Below are positions 9,543-19,579 of a stretch of 64,000 bases of DNA, one piece after another. The position numbers and the translations under genes were made by a program. The notes under the pieces were generated by a model that worked only from the letters and a program-made list of their open reading frames with translations, did not search any database and was not told the origin of the DNA. Every line of letters starts with the position of its first letter. Within the stretch, counting starts at the first letter, position 1. This DNA is from Fusarium oxysporum f. sp. lycopersici 4287 (taxonomy: Eukaryota > Ascomycota > Sordariomycetes > Hypocreales > Nectriaceae): NCBI RefSeq assembly GCF_000149955.1, contig NC_030988.1, positions 5,570,992 to 5,634,991 on the forward strand, given 5' to 3'.

Positions 9543-12089
9543 TTAGGACTGAACTACAATACAACTCTCCTCCTGTTCCGTGGCAGCATACAAGGCTTCT
9601 TGTTCATCGATATCCCGCTGAGCTATCTTCCACAGCTCGCCCATACCTCTTCTACTTGTAAACAGTCGTCCGTTCTCGGTCTCCTCAGCTACTTGTGCTT
9701 CAATTCGATCAGCTTCTGCTTTATCCCAGTCTAAGTAAGCCATCATCTCTTCTTTAGTCCATTCTCTGGGACCCGTCGGGGTTTTGCAGCACCTCCCCAT
9801 CTGCTTATAATCAAGACACCAGCTGTAGCTTGCTTTTGGGTATCCCAAAGGTAAGCCCATTGCTTTTCGATACTGGCGATTACCAAGCCAGGCTCCTGGG
9901 GGTTGAGCCTTATACCAATCCTCTCTAGACTTGACGTATCTCTGATGGATGGCTCGTGGATCGTCATGCCTCAGATGTGTAGTTGGGTTTGAAGCTAGAT
10001 CTCTCGAATTTAACTGTGGTGACACCTGCGGTCTACACGTCGATGGCGTAGGTGATGGGTGTCGAGGTTCTGGAGTCGTCATGTGTCGGTCCACCCGCTC
10101 TGTTTCGATGGTCAACTGGGATGGCAGATCTTGACAAGTTGACTCATTCTCAAATTCGAAAGTTTCCAAAGTTGTGATTGGTTGCCACTGTATTTCGCCG
10201 AGCGTTTTCATCACTGGTGGCCTTGGTTCCTCAGGGGTCGTAAAGGGTATCCACTCAAAGGTTTTCGAACACACCTGCGGCTTGTCTGAAGATATAACTG
10301 GCAATGCTCTTAGTTCCGAGTATCGTAGTGGACACTCCTTTGAGTTTCTTGCGTGACCTAGTATATGACATTTGCTGCATAAAGGAGGGTTTCGTATCGG
10401 CCTCGCCTTCTCAATGACTTCAAAGCCGCCAAGTTCTCTTCTCACACTAGATAACGGCAAAGACGAATTCGTAATCACTGGATCGACTCGCTGGCGGGGT
10501 TCTAAGAGGGGCCTTCGATTATCTTCCCGAATCAAGTGCCAATGCGGATGAAAATCTTCGAGTTGTAGAGTCTGGCCTTGAGCTAATAAACCCTCCAGCT
10601 TGTGAGCGCAGGGCAGCCCTTGTGATCGTGAGAAGGAACCAGTACAGGCCGACAAAGGAGTAGAGCCTTGATGAAATAGAAGCTTTCGTTGCTGCTCAAC
10701 CTTTCGCAAAGCTTCATGAGACACCCAACCACGTACTGCACCATAGAGAATACTGGAGAGTTCGATAGGTGTCCTGATCTTCTGCTTGGCTTGGTTCGAC
10801 TTCAACTCCGCCAGTTGATTGAGTAGTGCATGCTTGATCGATCGCCAAGCTTCGAACAGGTCCAATGTAGATACTTTGAGGTGGCTCTTAAGCAGCCAGT
10901 GTATGCCTTCCACCCTTGAAGTAACGACGTTGTCAAAGTGGGGATGTTGATTGACCCACGCCTTCACCAGCTTCTCTTTGTACTGATCAAGCCAGTTTGT
11001 CTTGATATATTTGACTTCTTCGATATAATCCGCGATGTATTTCTTCTCAAACTCGGACACACGCTCGTGGAAAGTTTGTTCATTTGGTGACTTGATGATC
11101 GAATGCCAGTGGCCGTAAAACTCATTCCAAGCCTCGATTCCCGGGTTTTCCCCTTGAGTCTGGCGCGTAAATCTCGGCTGGCAGTAGCGAAGAACTGCCT
11201 TGTTAGCATGCCAGAGACATAGCAGCGGCCTTGATGATGGGAAGCAAGTATCGACAGCTTTCATACATGCTAGGCAGCGATCAGTCAAGATGACTGAGGG
11301 ATGCTTAATCCTGTGGTTTTGGCACAGCGACTGGAATCGATCTAACGCCCAAAAATATTCTTCTTCACACTCCCCACTCAGGAAAGCAAACGCGACACAG
11401 AACGAACGTTGACAAGAGTCGACACCGATCAAGTCCAAAAGTGGCATGCCGTATTTGTTGGTTTTATAAGTACAGTCTAAGATTAAGACATCCGGATATG
11501 CCTGTAGATATGCCACTGAATCGGGGTGCGCAAACAGAACAGCTTTGACTCGGCCGTCTGGACCGGCTTGGAATTGACTCCAAAATCCTTCTCTAAACAG
11601 CTGATCAGCAAGCGCGTTGATGCTGCTTTGTCCTTGACAGACTTCTCGTCTAGCATCTGCAATACGATTGTAGATGTCCTGCTGTGTCGCTATGGTGTCG
11701 GTGTTCTGCCGCATGAACGTTCGAATTTCTTTAGGGGCTATCCCAGCATTGGCAAGGCCAGTCAGCTGAGATAGGTGCTCCTTGGACATTGTTCGAAGTA
11801 CTGGGTGGGCAGTGGTATCTTGGCTTGGTTCATGATTATGTAGTGAGAATCGGCTGTCAGAACGGTGCCGCAGAGTCCAGTTACTTCTATCTTTATTCTC
11901 TTTCGCCAGTACAGAGAACTCGCAGCCTGTTGTCCGAGTTGTCGTCTTGCGTTGACGTTCTCTTGAAACGATCGGATGGTTACGGCGACGATCACACATG
12001 TACGTGATTGTCCTCCTGCCGGTTTTCTCCTTGGTTGACCTTCCAGTTATGAACGCGTAGCCCCTGGTCGCCGCCCAGGCGTTAGTCAA
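9543..12089 (-). CDS. Mutator-like (Hop-type MULE) transposase
   Basis: The frame runs 848 codons without a stop. It holds an N-terminal FAR1/WRKY-GCM1-like zinc-binding region (GYAFITG...YMCDRRRNHP...TTGCEFSV), then the MULE catalytic core: first D in VLILDCTYKTNKYGMPLLDL, second D in VILTDRCLACMKAVD, and E in VTSRVEGIHWLLK. A SWIM-like C...CAH motif (CTGSFSRSQGLPCAHK) and a C-terminal zinc knuckle (CSKCHILGHARNSKEC) follow. This matches Hop of Fusarium and its relatives. The N-terminus is uncertain: the frame begins at TTG (12087-12089) with a TAA two codons upstream, and the first in-frame ATG is at 11997-11999, inside the zinc region. A missing upstream exon or a lost start codon are both possible. 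All catalytic residues remain. Confidence 0.88.
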   Translation of the reverse strand: MTNAWAATRGYAFITGRSTKEKTGRRTITYMCDRRRNHPIVSRERQRKTTTRTTGCEFSVLAKENKDRSNWTLRHRSDSRFSLHNHEPSQDTTAHPVLRTMSKEHLSQLTGLANAGIAPKEIRTFMRQNTDTIATQQDIYNRIADARREVCQGQSSINALADQLFREGFWSQFQAGPDGRVKAVLFAHPDSVAYLQAYPDVLILDCTYKTNKYGMPLLDLIGVDSCQRSFCVAFAFLSGECEEEYFWALDRFQSLCQNHRIKHPSVILTDRCLACMKAVDTCFPSSRPLLCLWHANKAVLRYCQPRFTRQTQGENPGIEAWNEFYGHWHSIIKSPNEQTFHERVSEFEKKYIADYIEEVKYIKTNWLDQYKEKLVKAWVNQHPHFDNVVTSRVEGIHWLLKSHLKVSTLDLFEAWRSIKHALLNQLAELKSNQAKQKIRTPIELSSILYGAVRGWVSHEALRKVEQQRKLLFHQGSTPLSACTGSFSRSQGLPCAHKLEGLLAQGQTLQLEDFHPHWHLIREDNRRPLLEPRQRVDPVITNSSLPLSSVRRELGGFEVIEKARPIRNPPLCSKCHILGHARNSKECPLRYSELRALPVISSDKPQVCSKTFEWIPFTTPEEPRPPVMKTLGEIQWQPITTLETFEFENESTCQDLPSQLTIETERVDRHMTTPEPRHPSPTPSTCRPQVSPQLNSRDLASNPTTHLRHDDPRAIHQRYVKSREDWYKAQPPGAWLGNRQYRKAMGLPLGYPKASYSWCLDYKQMGRCCKTPTGPREWTKEEMMAYLDWDKAEADRIEAQVAEETENGRLFTSRRGMGELWKIAQRDIDEQEALYAATEQEESCIVVQS

Positions 12090-12552
12090 GTATTAAAGAC
12101 AAAAACGGAGATGCTTTTTTTGTGATTTGAACCGGATTTCTTGTCTAGTTACTCACTGAACTCGAGAATGCCGCTACCGTTCAATGAACATCCTGCTTGT
12201 AAGGATATCAAGAGTCTTATGGTATCACCGAGACCTCTTTGTAGCAGGCTTTGACTAAAAAGATACGTAAATATATCATGACGAAATATTCTCAATATTA
12301 AAACTGAATTTTGCTTTCGTGGGGCGCTTTCGTGTTTCAGGACCATGTGTCAGCATCCTGCTGAAATGAGTTTGTGTCTCTGGGCCAACCAATGCTACAT
12401 TTGATCGAAAAAGATCTAGAGATACTCATAGACTGCCATAAACACGCAATACAGCTTTAGTTGCCATCTGAACTAGTCCGTGCTATCTACAATTTGCATG
12501 AGCTCCTGCACGTTTTCAAAATCCAGCAATTTCTACTCTAGTATTCTAGCCG

Positions 12553-12680
12553 GTAACGGGGCCCGTTACGGGTTTTAGGCCAATCAAAACTATCAAATTC
12601 GACATGGGTTTCTCAAACTCGTCACGGGCCCCGTTACCAGCCAAGTCGTGTTTACAAAAACGCGGAACGGGGCCCGTTTC
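12553..12680. repeat. Three GC-rich palindromes, right flank of the MULE
   Basis: GTAACGGGGCCCGTTAC (12553-12569), GTCACGGGCCCCGTTAC (12621-12637) and GGAACGGGGCCCGTTTC (12664-12680) are near-perfect palindromes sharing the ACGGG/CCCGT arms with the pair at 9335-9375. They lie ~460-590 bases beyond the transposase N-terminus. I could not identify a long terminal inverted repeat joining the two sides. Confidence 0.65.
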
Positions 12681-12855
12681 GATGCATGGTGATCCGTGCC
12701 ACCCATACTGAATTCATCACGCGTAGCTAAGAGCCAATCATAGACAACTAGAATTACCTAACTTAACTTTAATCCTGATCCCTTTTGACCACCGCGTTTT
12801 TTACTCATTGCTAATGATTTAGTGATTGTGTTTGTGGCGGTCTTTTCTCCAGATA

Positions 12856-14335
12856 ATGTACCATCTCAGTATGTCTACCCAAGTATCTTCAGAATATCGC
12901 CTTCATCGGCAAAACATCACGCCAAGTCAAGTCCAGACGCTCAGGAGACTAGAGCTTCACTACGATATCTCCTTTCAAGCTATCATTTGCATACCCTGTG
13001 GCTTTGCCTTGAAGACAGACGATGATCGTGTCGGACGCCACCTCAAAGAGAAACATGGTATATCTAAAAAGTGTCGGCAGAAGCTCAATACCCTAGTCAA
13101 TTCCCTGCATCTTCCTGACCTAGATGAGCTACCGAAGCGAGCAGATGGATTTGCACAGCATCCATACCTAGTCCTCCAGACTGAAGCAGAATGCAAGCAC
13201 TGTGCTTTGCGATCCACAAGTTAACGTCGGTCACCCGGAAACCGGCCACCCCCAGAAACCGGCCACTTTTCCTCTACTATAAGCTAAGAAAATATAACAT
13301 TTTTAAATATTAATAAGATATTATAGATTACTAATATAATTTTTTTCTAGTTTTATTTATATAGTTAAATAGCTTATATAATATAAAAAAAATACTATAT
13401 AATTATATTAAGCTTATATAGGAAAATATAGCTATTTTAATATATAAGGTAAAAAATGTTAAGGAATTACTAGTATTTACTAAGAAAACCTTAACTAATT
13501 TAAAACCTTTATATAAAGTCTATTAAAATAGTTATAAAATTCTAGTTTTAAAATTAAAATTACTAAGAGTTTAAAGCTTTTTATTAAGAGAATATATAAT
13601 ATATATTACTTAATATTTAATATATATTTAATAATTTAAGTTTTATTATTAATAATAAACTTACTTATTATTATAAGTATTAAAATAGCTTAATAAAATA
13701 AATATTAAAATATATTATATTACTTTAGCTTATAAGCCAGTTTATATAAGTTAAAGTATTTAAATAGCTATTTTATTTAATTTATAATTAAATTTTAAAA
13801 TAATTTATATTTTTATATAAATTTTCTTAAGATTTATTTTAAAAGTTTATTATTATTATTTAAAGAAATTATATAATTTTATAGTATTTTTCTATACTTA
13901 ATATAAGTAATAAAAAGCTCAGATCTTATCTTTTTAAGCTTATATTATTTTTATTAGATTTAATATTTAATTTAAAACATTTCTTATCTCTTAACTTTTA
14001 AACTCTATTTAAACTTATATTATATAATAACTATATATTATATATAAAAAATAAAATTACTTTTATATAGTATTATATTAGTAGTATATAAAAATTATCT
14101 ATAATTCTTATTTAAAGCTATATAGAGGAAGCTATTAAATCCTTTATTTTTATTATCTGTTAGTGTAAGGTGGCCGGTTTCCGGGGGTGGCCGGTTTCCC
14201 CCCATCCGACGTTATAGTACAGGTCTTACTTTGCAAGTATCTTCATTCCTGGCCGAACATGATGTAATTGAAAATTTGGATTTTGTATGGACGGAGCGAA
14301 ATTTTGGTTATCCATTAGGTGGGGTTATCCATTAG
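12856..14335 (+). pseudogene. OrsD/DUF3505-like C2H2 protein, split by a TIR element
   Basis: From the ATG at 12856 the frame reads ICIPCGFALKTDD...HLKEKHG, a C-x2-C...H-x4-H finger of the OrsD (DUF3505, PF12013) type, then LPDLDELPKRADG and the start of a second finger, CKHCALRSTS. It stops at 13222-13224 where an AT-rich element begins. Beyond the element, at 14215, the frame carries on for about 40 codons to a TAG at 14333-14335 when one copy of the TA duplication is kept. DUF3505 domains occur alone and at the N-terminus of telomere-linked helicase-like proteins. The reading is a short ORF, or the 5' part of a longer one, disrupted by insertion. Confidence 0.6.
13224..14212. mobile_element. 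989-bp AT-rich TIR element with TA target duplication
   Basis: The left end ACGTCGG...GAAACCGGCCACCCCC...GAAACCGGCCAC (13224-13272) is repeated in inverted orientation at the right end (14165-14212). Both ends contain the 12-mer GAAACCGGCCAC twice, so each terminus is itself a short tandem repeat. The element is flanked by TA on both sides (13222-13223 and 14213-14214). The interior is extremely AT-rich, with no coding potential, as expected after heavy RIP or in a non-autonomous element. TIR plus TA duplication fits Tc1/mariner-like or MITE behaviour, but I do not recognise the family. Confidence 0.8.
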
Positions 14336-17300
14336 GTGGTCCTGGATGGTAGCCCCTGTTGCGTAATCGCGGCCTGTTATTTCTCTGTCGATGTTGGACG
14401 AGAATATGCAGCTGCTTCCCTTTTCGTTTGTTCCGGTGCACCTTTATAACCAATAGTCACATTTTGACGAGGCATAATGCAAACGGTCCACTTATGAGAC
14501 AAGAGAAAAGAAACAATGTGAAGAGCATATTGACCCCACAAGCCATTGCTACGATTGCAGCCTGATCTTGGCAATATTACTTATCGCATTGCATCAGTTT
14601 TCACTGACGTGGTAGGTATTGCTTTCCGCGTCCCACTTTCCGTCGTCTCTGACACATATCTTTTGCAAACAGGTACGCTTCCGGCATGCCGGTGAGGCTA
14701 ATGAGCTATTTTGACAAATTGTCCGGACGGGCCAGGAAGCCCTCCGGCGTGACAGCGTACATGCCAAGACTGCATTGACTCCGCCACTGCGCATGGTAAA
14801 AGCGAATTTCAACGAAGAGGGGGGGCAGAGGTGAGGATCTTGGGATGATCAGGTAAGAGAATCCGCCTATCGACAAGCCCACCATAGTCCTACCGCAGTT
14901 TCATAGATCTTTAGATCAAGGTCATTAACCATTTCGATGGCTCGGGGCGTCAATAAAGCCTAATCGTACAGGGTAAGTAATGAGAAGATAATTAGGTAAC
15001 TAGGAATGAAAGACGTGAATTGTCGCTATCGGCAAGGCTAAAGCCTTTTTTTCTTATATGAGGCAGCTAATAAGAGATGAGGGTAGAGTTTTTGATATAT
15101 AGCAGATAGTATGTTCCCAAATTTGATGTTTGGAATGACTGAGAAGCGTGGGTTCTAGTGTAGTTATAAAGGTACCCGAAATAATGAATTACTCTACCAT
15201 TACATTAGAACCAGAGTTTTATTTAAATACTTCTTTATACGAGCTTTAGGAGTTTCTAATTAATACAGACTGTCTGCTAATGCATGTGATATTTGCATTT
15301 TAGTGCCTAACTTAAATAAAGTCAAAGAACATCCTAGCGATGAAACTTGTGTATAATTTAAATAGAGGCCAAGAAGCATGTCTTATTTTTGTAATATTGA
15401 TGGTTTCCTGATATATCACTATTAGTAGAGCGAAGCAAAAGCTAATTATGAAACGTTTAAAAACTACATCCGAGTGATATATGCGATCGTTTCAAGGGCA
15501 TACAAATCTATGTATATGACACAGAAACCGTCAAGTGCGGGGAGATAACCCTCTTGATGTCTCTCTTATAACACAGATTTATAGTTTTCCCTACCCTCCC
15601 TTAATTGTCAAAAATAGAGATGCGTTTCAAAATCCTATCTATATTTACTATTAACTTATATAGAATGGTTTTCCGTAAGTTACTTAGTAGCTTGGTTTTA
15701 TCAATATCGAAGCTTATTAAGTATTTAGACTATATTTTATCGAATAAAGCCCTCAATTTGTTATAATGTGGGACTTATAATACCAATTGGAATGGCGGCG
15801 TGAACCACCGGCCAGAATCAAACCCTATTTGCGCCTGGACGATTTGTGTAGAAGCGAAAATGTCTTATTGGTAGTAGGTGACTGCTTCCATAGGCTTTGG
15901 CTATTAGGATCTGGTTGATTTGTAGTCGAGCTCGATCAATGACTAGTTCGTCTTGCTCGATGCTGATGGTTATCCTGAAAGGATGTGCTGCACAGCTCGA
16001 ACATTCGGTGCTCGGGATGGCATGACAATCATTATGATCTGAAATCAAGTCTGAGCAACGCCTTACTCCACTAGCTGAGACTTGCTTCACTCGCGGAATG
16101 ACGAAGTTCGCGTGTATACATTGTTATCGGTGTATGGCAGCGGCTTGTAGTCAGGGGCAGCCGAGCGAGGTATCTGTTCCAGCGTCATATGGTCATCTAA
16201 CGTTGAATTGCTTATGGATAGCCAAGCCTGTCTGATTAAAGGACTAAGAAAGAAGGCAAACTGTTCAGCGAATGAGACATCCGTCACTCCTTCTGAATTC
16301 CTTTCTGGTGATGACAACGTTGGAGCTATGATCTTTCGGGATGCCTTGAGTTATTGATAGGAACGTCGTTAAGGATACCTAATGCAGCTCTTCTCTTCAA
16401 CCTTTAGTGCCGTATATTGATCGAACATACTCGAACGTTTGATTATGCTGTTTAAGGAGACTTATTCCGAGCTTTCATATAAGTCGATTAGTGCACTGAA
16501 AATAGTTAACTACTGTAATGGGGGGTATGTATAATCATTTCGCTGAAGCAATATAGCGGGAATAACCAGTGCTATCTAGTTGTATTCTTTAACGAGCTTG
16601 AACATATCAAGCGGATTCGTGACGGCTCGGCGACCCATCGTTCATCAGAGGCTTGGGAAACGTACTCATATGGCTGTGGCCGTAAATGGGCTAGATAACC
16701 TTCAAAACGGCACCTTTAGGGTCGACTTTCACCAGCCCCTAACTTATTATTTAAGTTTAATGAGTGTAGGGTGATGGCCCACGCAGATAAACTGTAACAA
16801 TCTGGCATAGTCTCATGTCATTTATACGCTCAACTTGTGAAGGTTTTGCATAAGATAATCCCAGTGGGTTCAAGCAGGTTCAAGATTGTTATTCGGCATT
16901 CTATTGGCTCTCAAAGGAGTTGCAGGGATACCGTCCATTTTTAACAGAATTTGATTGGCTGTGCCTAGGCAGGGGGGAGGAACAGATTGGCTGATGATTA
17001 CCCTGTAGTTACCATTTCTCAAGTTTCACGACCGATTTTGAGCCCATTCAGGAACCAATAAATACTTTTGTAATAAAACAGGATCTTTAATATTCTTTTA
17101 TGCGCCTTATTCCATATTCTAATGCGTGAAATCGATGCTGTGATGTTGTTGCGTCAGGTGAAACTTGCTTGAACCCGTACCACACAACGGCTAAAGCCCG
17201 CAACCCTAAGTCTGACATTGATGACATATATGTCTACCCCCGGTCGAAAATCAATTCTATCCCCTGTAAAGTGGAGAAAATTAAATCAATTGTACAACAA

Positions 17301-17929
17301 TTGATTTTGGTCTGTGGGACTAGGTCGCCTGGAACAGAGATGACAACAACATCACTACTAACCTGTCGACCATAAGATTATACCTATCGACAACCACTAC
17401 CCTGGACAACCAGAAGTAGGCACCGCTTCAGCCGCCGAAGATAGGAAACTGAACACTTGGAGGAATTGGGCTTCAAGTTGACCTGCTATAACTAACAATT
17501 ACGGGGATCAAGGAGACAAGCGATGCCAGGCTGGAAAGAACAAGACAAGAACCACATGGGCTTGGCGAGATCAAGGCAACAACTAGCAAGATGTATGCAT
17601 TTTTAACTCTGGGCAATGGCCTACCGGGCGTAATAGACTTGTGTGTGTGTGTGTGTATAACTTCACCAGCATAACACCTCTATGACTCTTTATTAATGCT
17701 GGTGCTCTTTTTAGTAAATTCCCTAAGCTCCTCGAAACCAAAAGCTTATATTGCCTGGACTACCTGCAGTATTATGAATAATATTATATTTCACTCTAAC
17801 GTTGCCTAAGTGGGGCGCCGCGGATTAGCATTTACCCGACGCGCTGTCGCAACAAACCTGACCGCATCCGAGTACGAGTAGCATTTTCCTAACCAAACTA
17901 ACGCCTTCCAAGTGAATGATACCTCAACA
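14336..17929. other. 3.6 kb with no supported gene
   Basis: AT-rich intergenic DNA. A 17-bp direct repeat (GGTTATCCATTAGGTGG) is present at about 14306-14339. Two overlapping short frames on the minus strand (15818-16090 and 16087-16317) look more like coding text than the surroundings but match no family I can name. A (GT)8 microsatellite is at 17641-17656. Confidence 0.5.
17641..17656. repeat. (GT)8 microsatellite
   Basis: Eight GT units in AT-rich intergenic DNA, about 270 bases before the ankyrin gene. Confidence 0.85.
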
Positions 17930-19579
17930 ATGTCGCTGCTTGATCTCCCAGATGACTTACTCTGTTTGATAGCGGAAAACCTAGAGTCAGAGACAAACAT
18001 CTTGATGTTTCTACGAGCCCACAGCAGGCTTCGCAATGTGCTGAATAGCTACCTCTACTGGTACAACGTAAAACAATCTGGAAGCTCAGCTTTACTATGG
18101 TTTGCCAAACATGGCCAACTCAAAGAGGCTGAAATATTGCTAAGTAAAGGAGCTAACAGCCAAGTCGCAAGTGACACCTTTTCGATGGCACTATTGCTGG
18201 CGGCAGAGGAGGGGCATAAGCAGATGGTGAAGCTGTTGCTCGACAACGGCGCCGACGTCAACGCACAAGGTGGAGAACTTTACGGCACCGCACTCCAGGG
18301 GGCTTCCGCTGGAGGCCACGAGCCGATTGTGAAGCTGCTGCTTGACAAAGGCGCCGACGTCAACGCACAAGGTGTAGAACTTTACGGCACCGCACTCCAG
18401 GGGGCTTCCGCTGGAGGCCACGAGCCGATTGTGAAGCTGCTGCTTGACAAAGGCGCCGACGTCAACGCACAAGGTGGAGAACTTTACGGCACCGCACTCC
18501 AGGGGGCTTCCGCTGGAGGCCACGAGCCGATTGTGAAGCTGCTGCTCGACAAGGGCGCCGACGTCAACACGCAGGGCGGACACCACGGCACCGCACTCCA
18601 GGCGGCTGCATTTAAAGACCATGAGCACATTGTGAAGCTGCTGCTCGACAACGGCGCCGACGTCAACGCACAAGGTGGAGAACTTTACGGCACCGCACCC
18701 CAGGGGGCTTCCGCTGGAGGCCACGAGCCGATTGTGAAGCTGCTGCTCGACAAGGGCGCCGACGTCAACGCACAAGGTGGAGGCCTTTACGGCACCGCAC
18801 TCCAGGGGGCTTCCGCTGAAGGCCACGAGCACATTGTGAAGCTGCTGCTCGACGAGGGCGCCGACGTCAACGTACAAGGTGGAGAACTTTACGGCACCGC
18901 ACTCCAGGGGGCTTCCGCTGAAGGCCACAAGCACATTGTGAAGCTGCTGCTCGACAAGGGCGCCGACGTCAACGCACAGGTTGAAGAACATGGCACCGCA
19001 CTCCAGGGGGCTTCCGCTGGAGGCTACGAGCCGATTGTGAAGCTGCTGCTCGACGAGGGCGCCGACGTCAACGTACAAGGTGGAGAACTTTACGGCACCG
19101 CACTCCAGGGGGCTTCCGCTGGAGGCCACGAGCACATTGTGAAGCTGCTGCTCGATAACGGCGCCAATGTTAACGCACAGGTTGAAGAACATGGCACCGC
19201 ACTCCAGGGGGCTTCCGCTGGAGGCTACGAGCCGATTGTGAAGCTGCTGCTCGACAACGGCGCCGACGTCAACGCACAAGGTGGAGGCCTTTACGGCACC
19301 GCACTCCAGGGGGCTTCCGCTGAAGGCCACGAGCACATTGTGAAGCTGCTGCTCGACGAGGGCGCCGACGTCAACACGCAAGGCGGACACCACGGCACTG
19401 CACTCCAGGGGGCTTCCGCTGAAGGCCACGAGCACATTGTGAAGCTGCTGCTCGACGAGGGCGCCGACGTCAACACGCAGGGCGGACACCACGGCACCGC
19501 ACTCCAGGCTGCTGCATTTAAAGACCATGAGCACATCGTGAAGCTGCTGCTTGACAACGGCGCGTATGTTAACGTATAG
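17930..19579 (+). CDS. F-box-like ankyrin-repeat protein
   Basis: 549 residues from ATG at 17930 (the frame is open a few codons further upstream, but without ATG). Residues ~3-45 (LLDLPDDLLCLIAENLES...HSRLRNVLNSYLYW) look like an F-box or related N-terminal helical domain. About 15 ankyrin repeats of 32-34 residues follow, with the core HEPIVKLLLDKGADVNAQG. Successive repeats are nearly identical in DNA (~102 bp). The TAG stop at 19577-19579 falls inside a repeat: the sequence beyond still reads as the start of another ankyrin unit (GEEYGNVL), so the present end probably came from a CAG-to-TAG change. The likely role is protein binding or, if the F-box is real, substrate choice for ubiquitination. 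Ankyrin arrays of this kind are common in fungal NLRs and recognition proteins. Confidence 0.85.
   Translation: MSLLDLPDDLLCLIAENLESETNILMFLRAHSRLRNVLNSYLYWYNVKQSGSSALLWFAKHGQLKEAEILLSKGANSQVASDTFSMALLLAAEEGHKQMVKLLLDNGADVNAQGGELYGTALQGASAGGHEPIVKLLLDKGADVNAQGVELYGTALQGASAGGHEPIVKLLLDKGADVNAQGGELYGTALQGASAGGHEPIVKLLLDKGADVNTQGGHHGTALQAAAFKDHEHIVKLLLDNGADVNAQGGELYGTAPQGASAGGHEPIVKLLLDKGADVNAQGGGLYGTALQGASAEGHEHIVKLLLDEGADVNVQGGELYGTALQGASAEGHKHIVKLLLDKGADVNAQVEEHGTALQGASAGGYEPIVKLLLDEGADVNVQGGELYGTALQGASAGGHEHIVKLLLDNGANVNAQVEEHGTALQGASAGGYEPIVKLLLDNGADVNAQGGGLYGTALQGASAEGHEHIVKLLLDEGADVNTQGGHHGTALQGASAEGHEHIVKLLLDEGADVNTQGGHHGTALQAAAFKDHEHIVKLLLDNGAYVNV
18230..19577 (+). repeat. Ankyrin-coding tandem array, ~13 units of 96-102 bp
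   Basis: Units share long identical stretches such as GGCGCCGACGTCAACGCACA and CTCCAGGGGGCTTCCGCTGG. Three flavours alternate (GELYGTALQGASAGGHEP, EEHGTALQGASAGGYEP, GHHGTALQAAAFKDHEH), suggesting block duplication of several units at a time. The antisense strand is also open through the array, a by-product of the repeat's codon use. Confidence 0.9.

Noticed and set aside
15818..16317. Two overlapping minus-strand frames considered as a broken gene
   Set aside because: No motif, no splice junction in phase and no recognisable family; mentioned only in the intergenic entry.
18230..19577. Regular repeats considered as a CRISPR-like array
   Set aside because: Units are contiguous ankyrin codons without variable spacers, in a eukaryotic gene.
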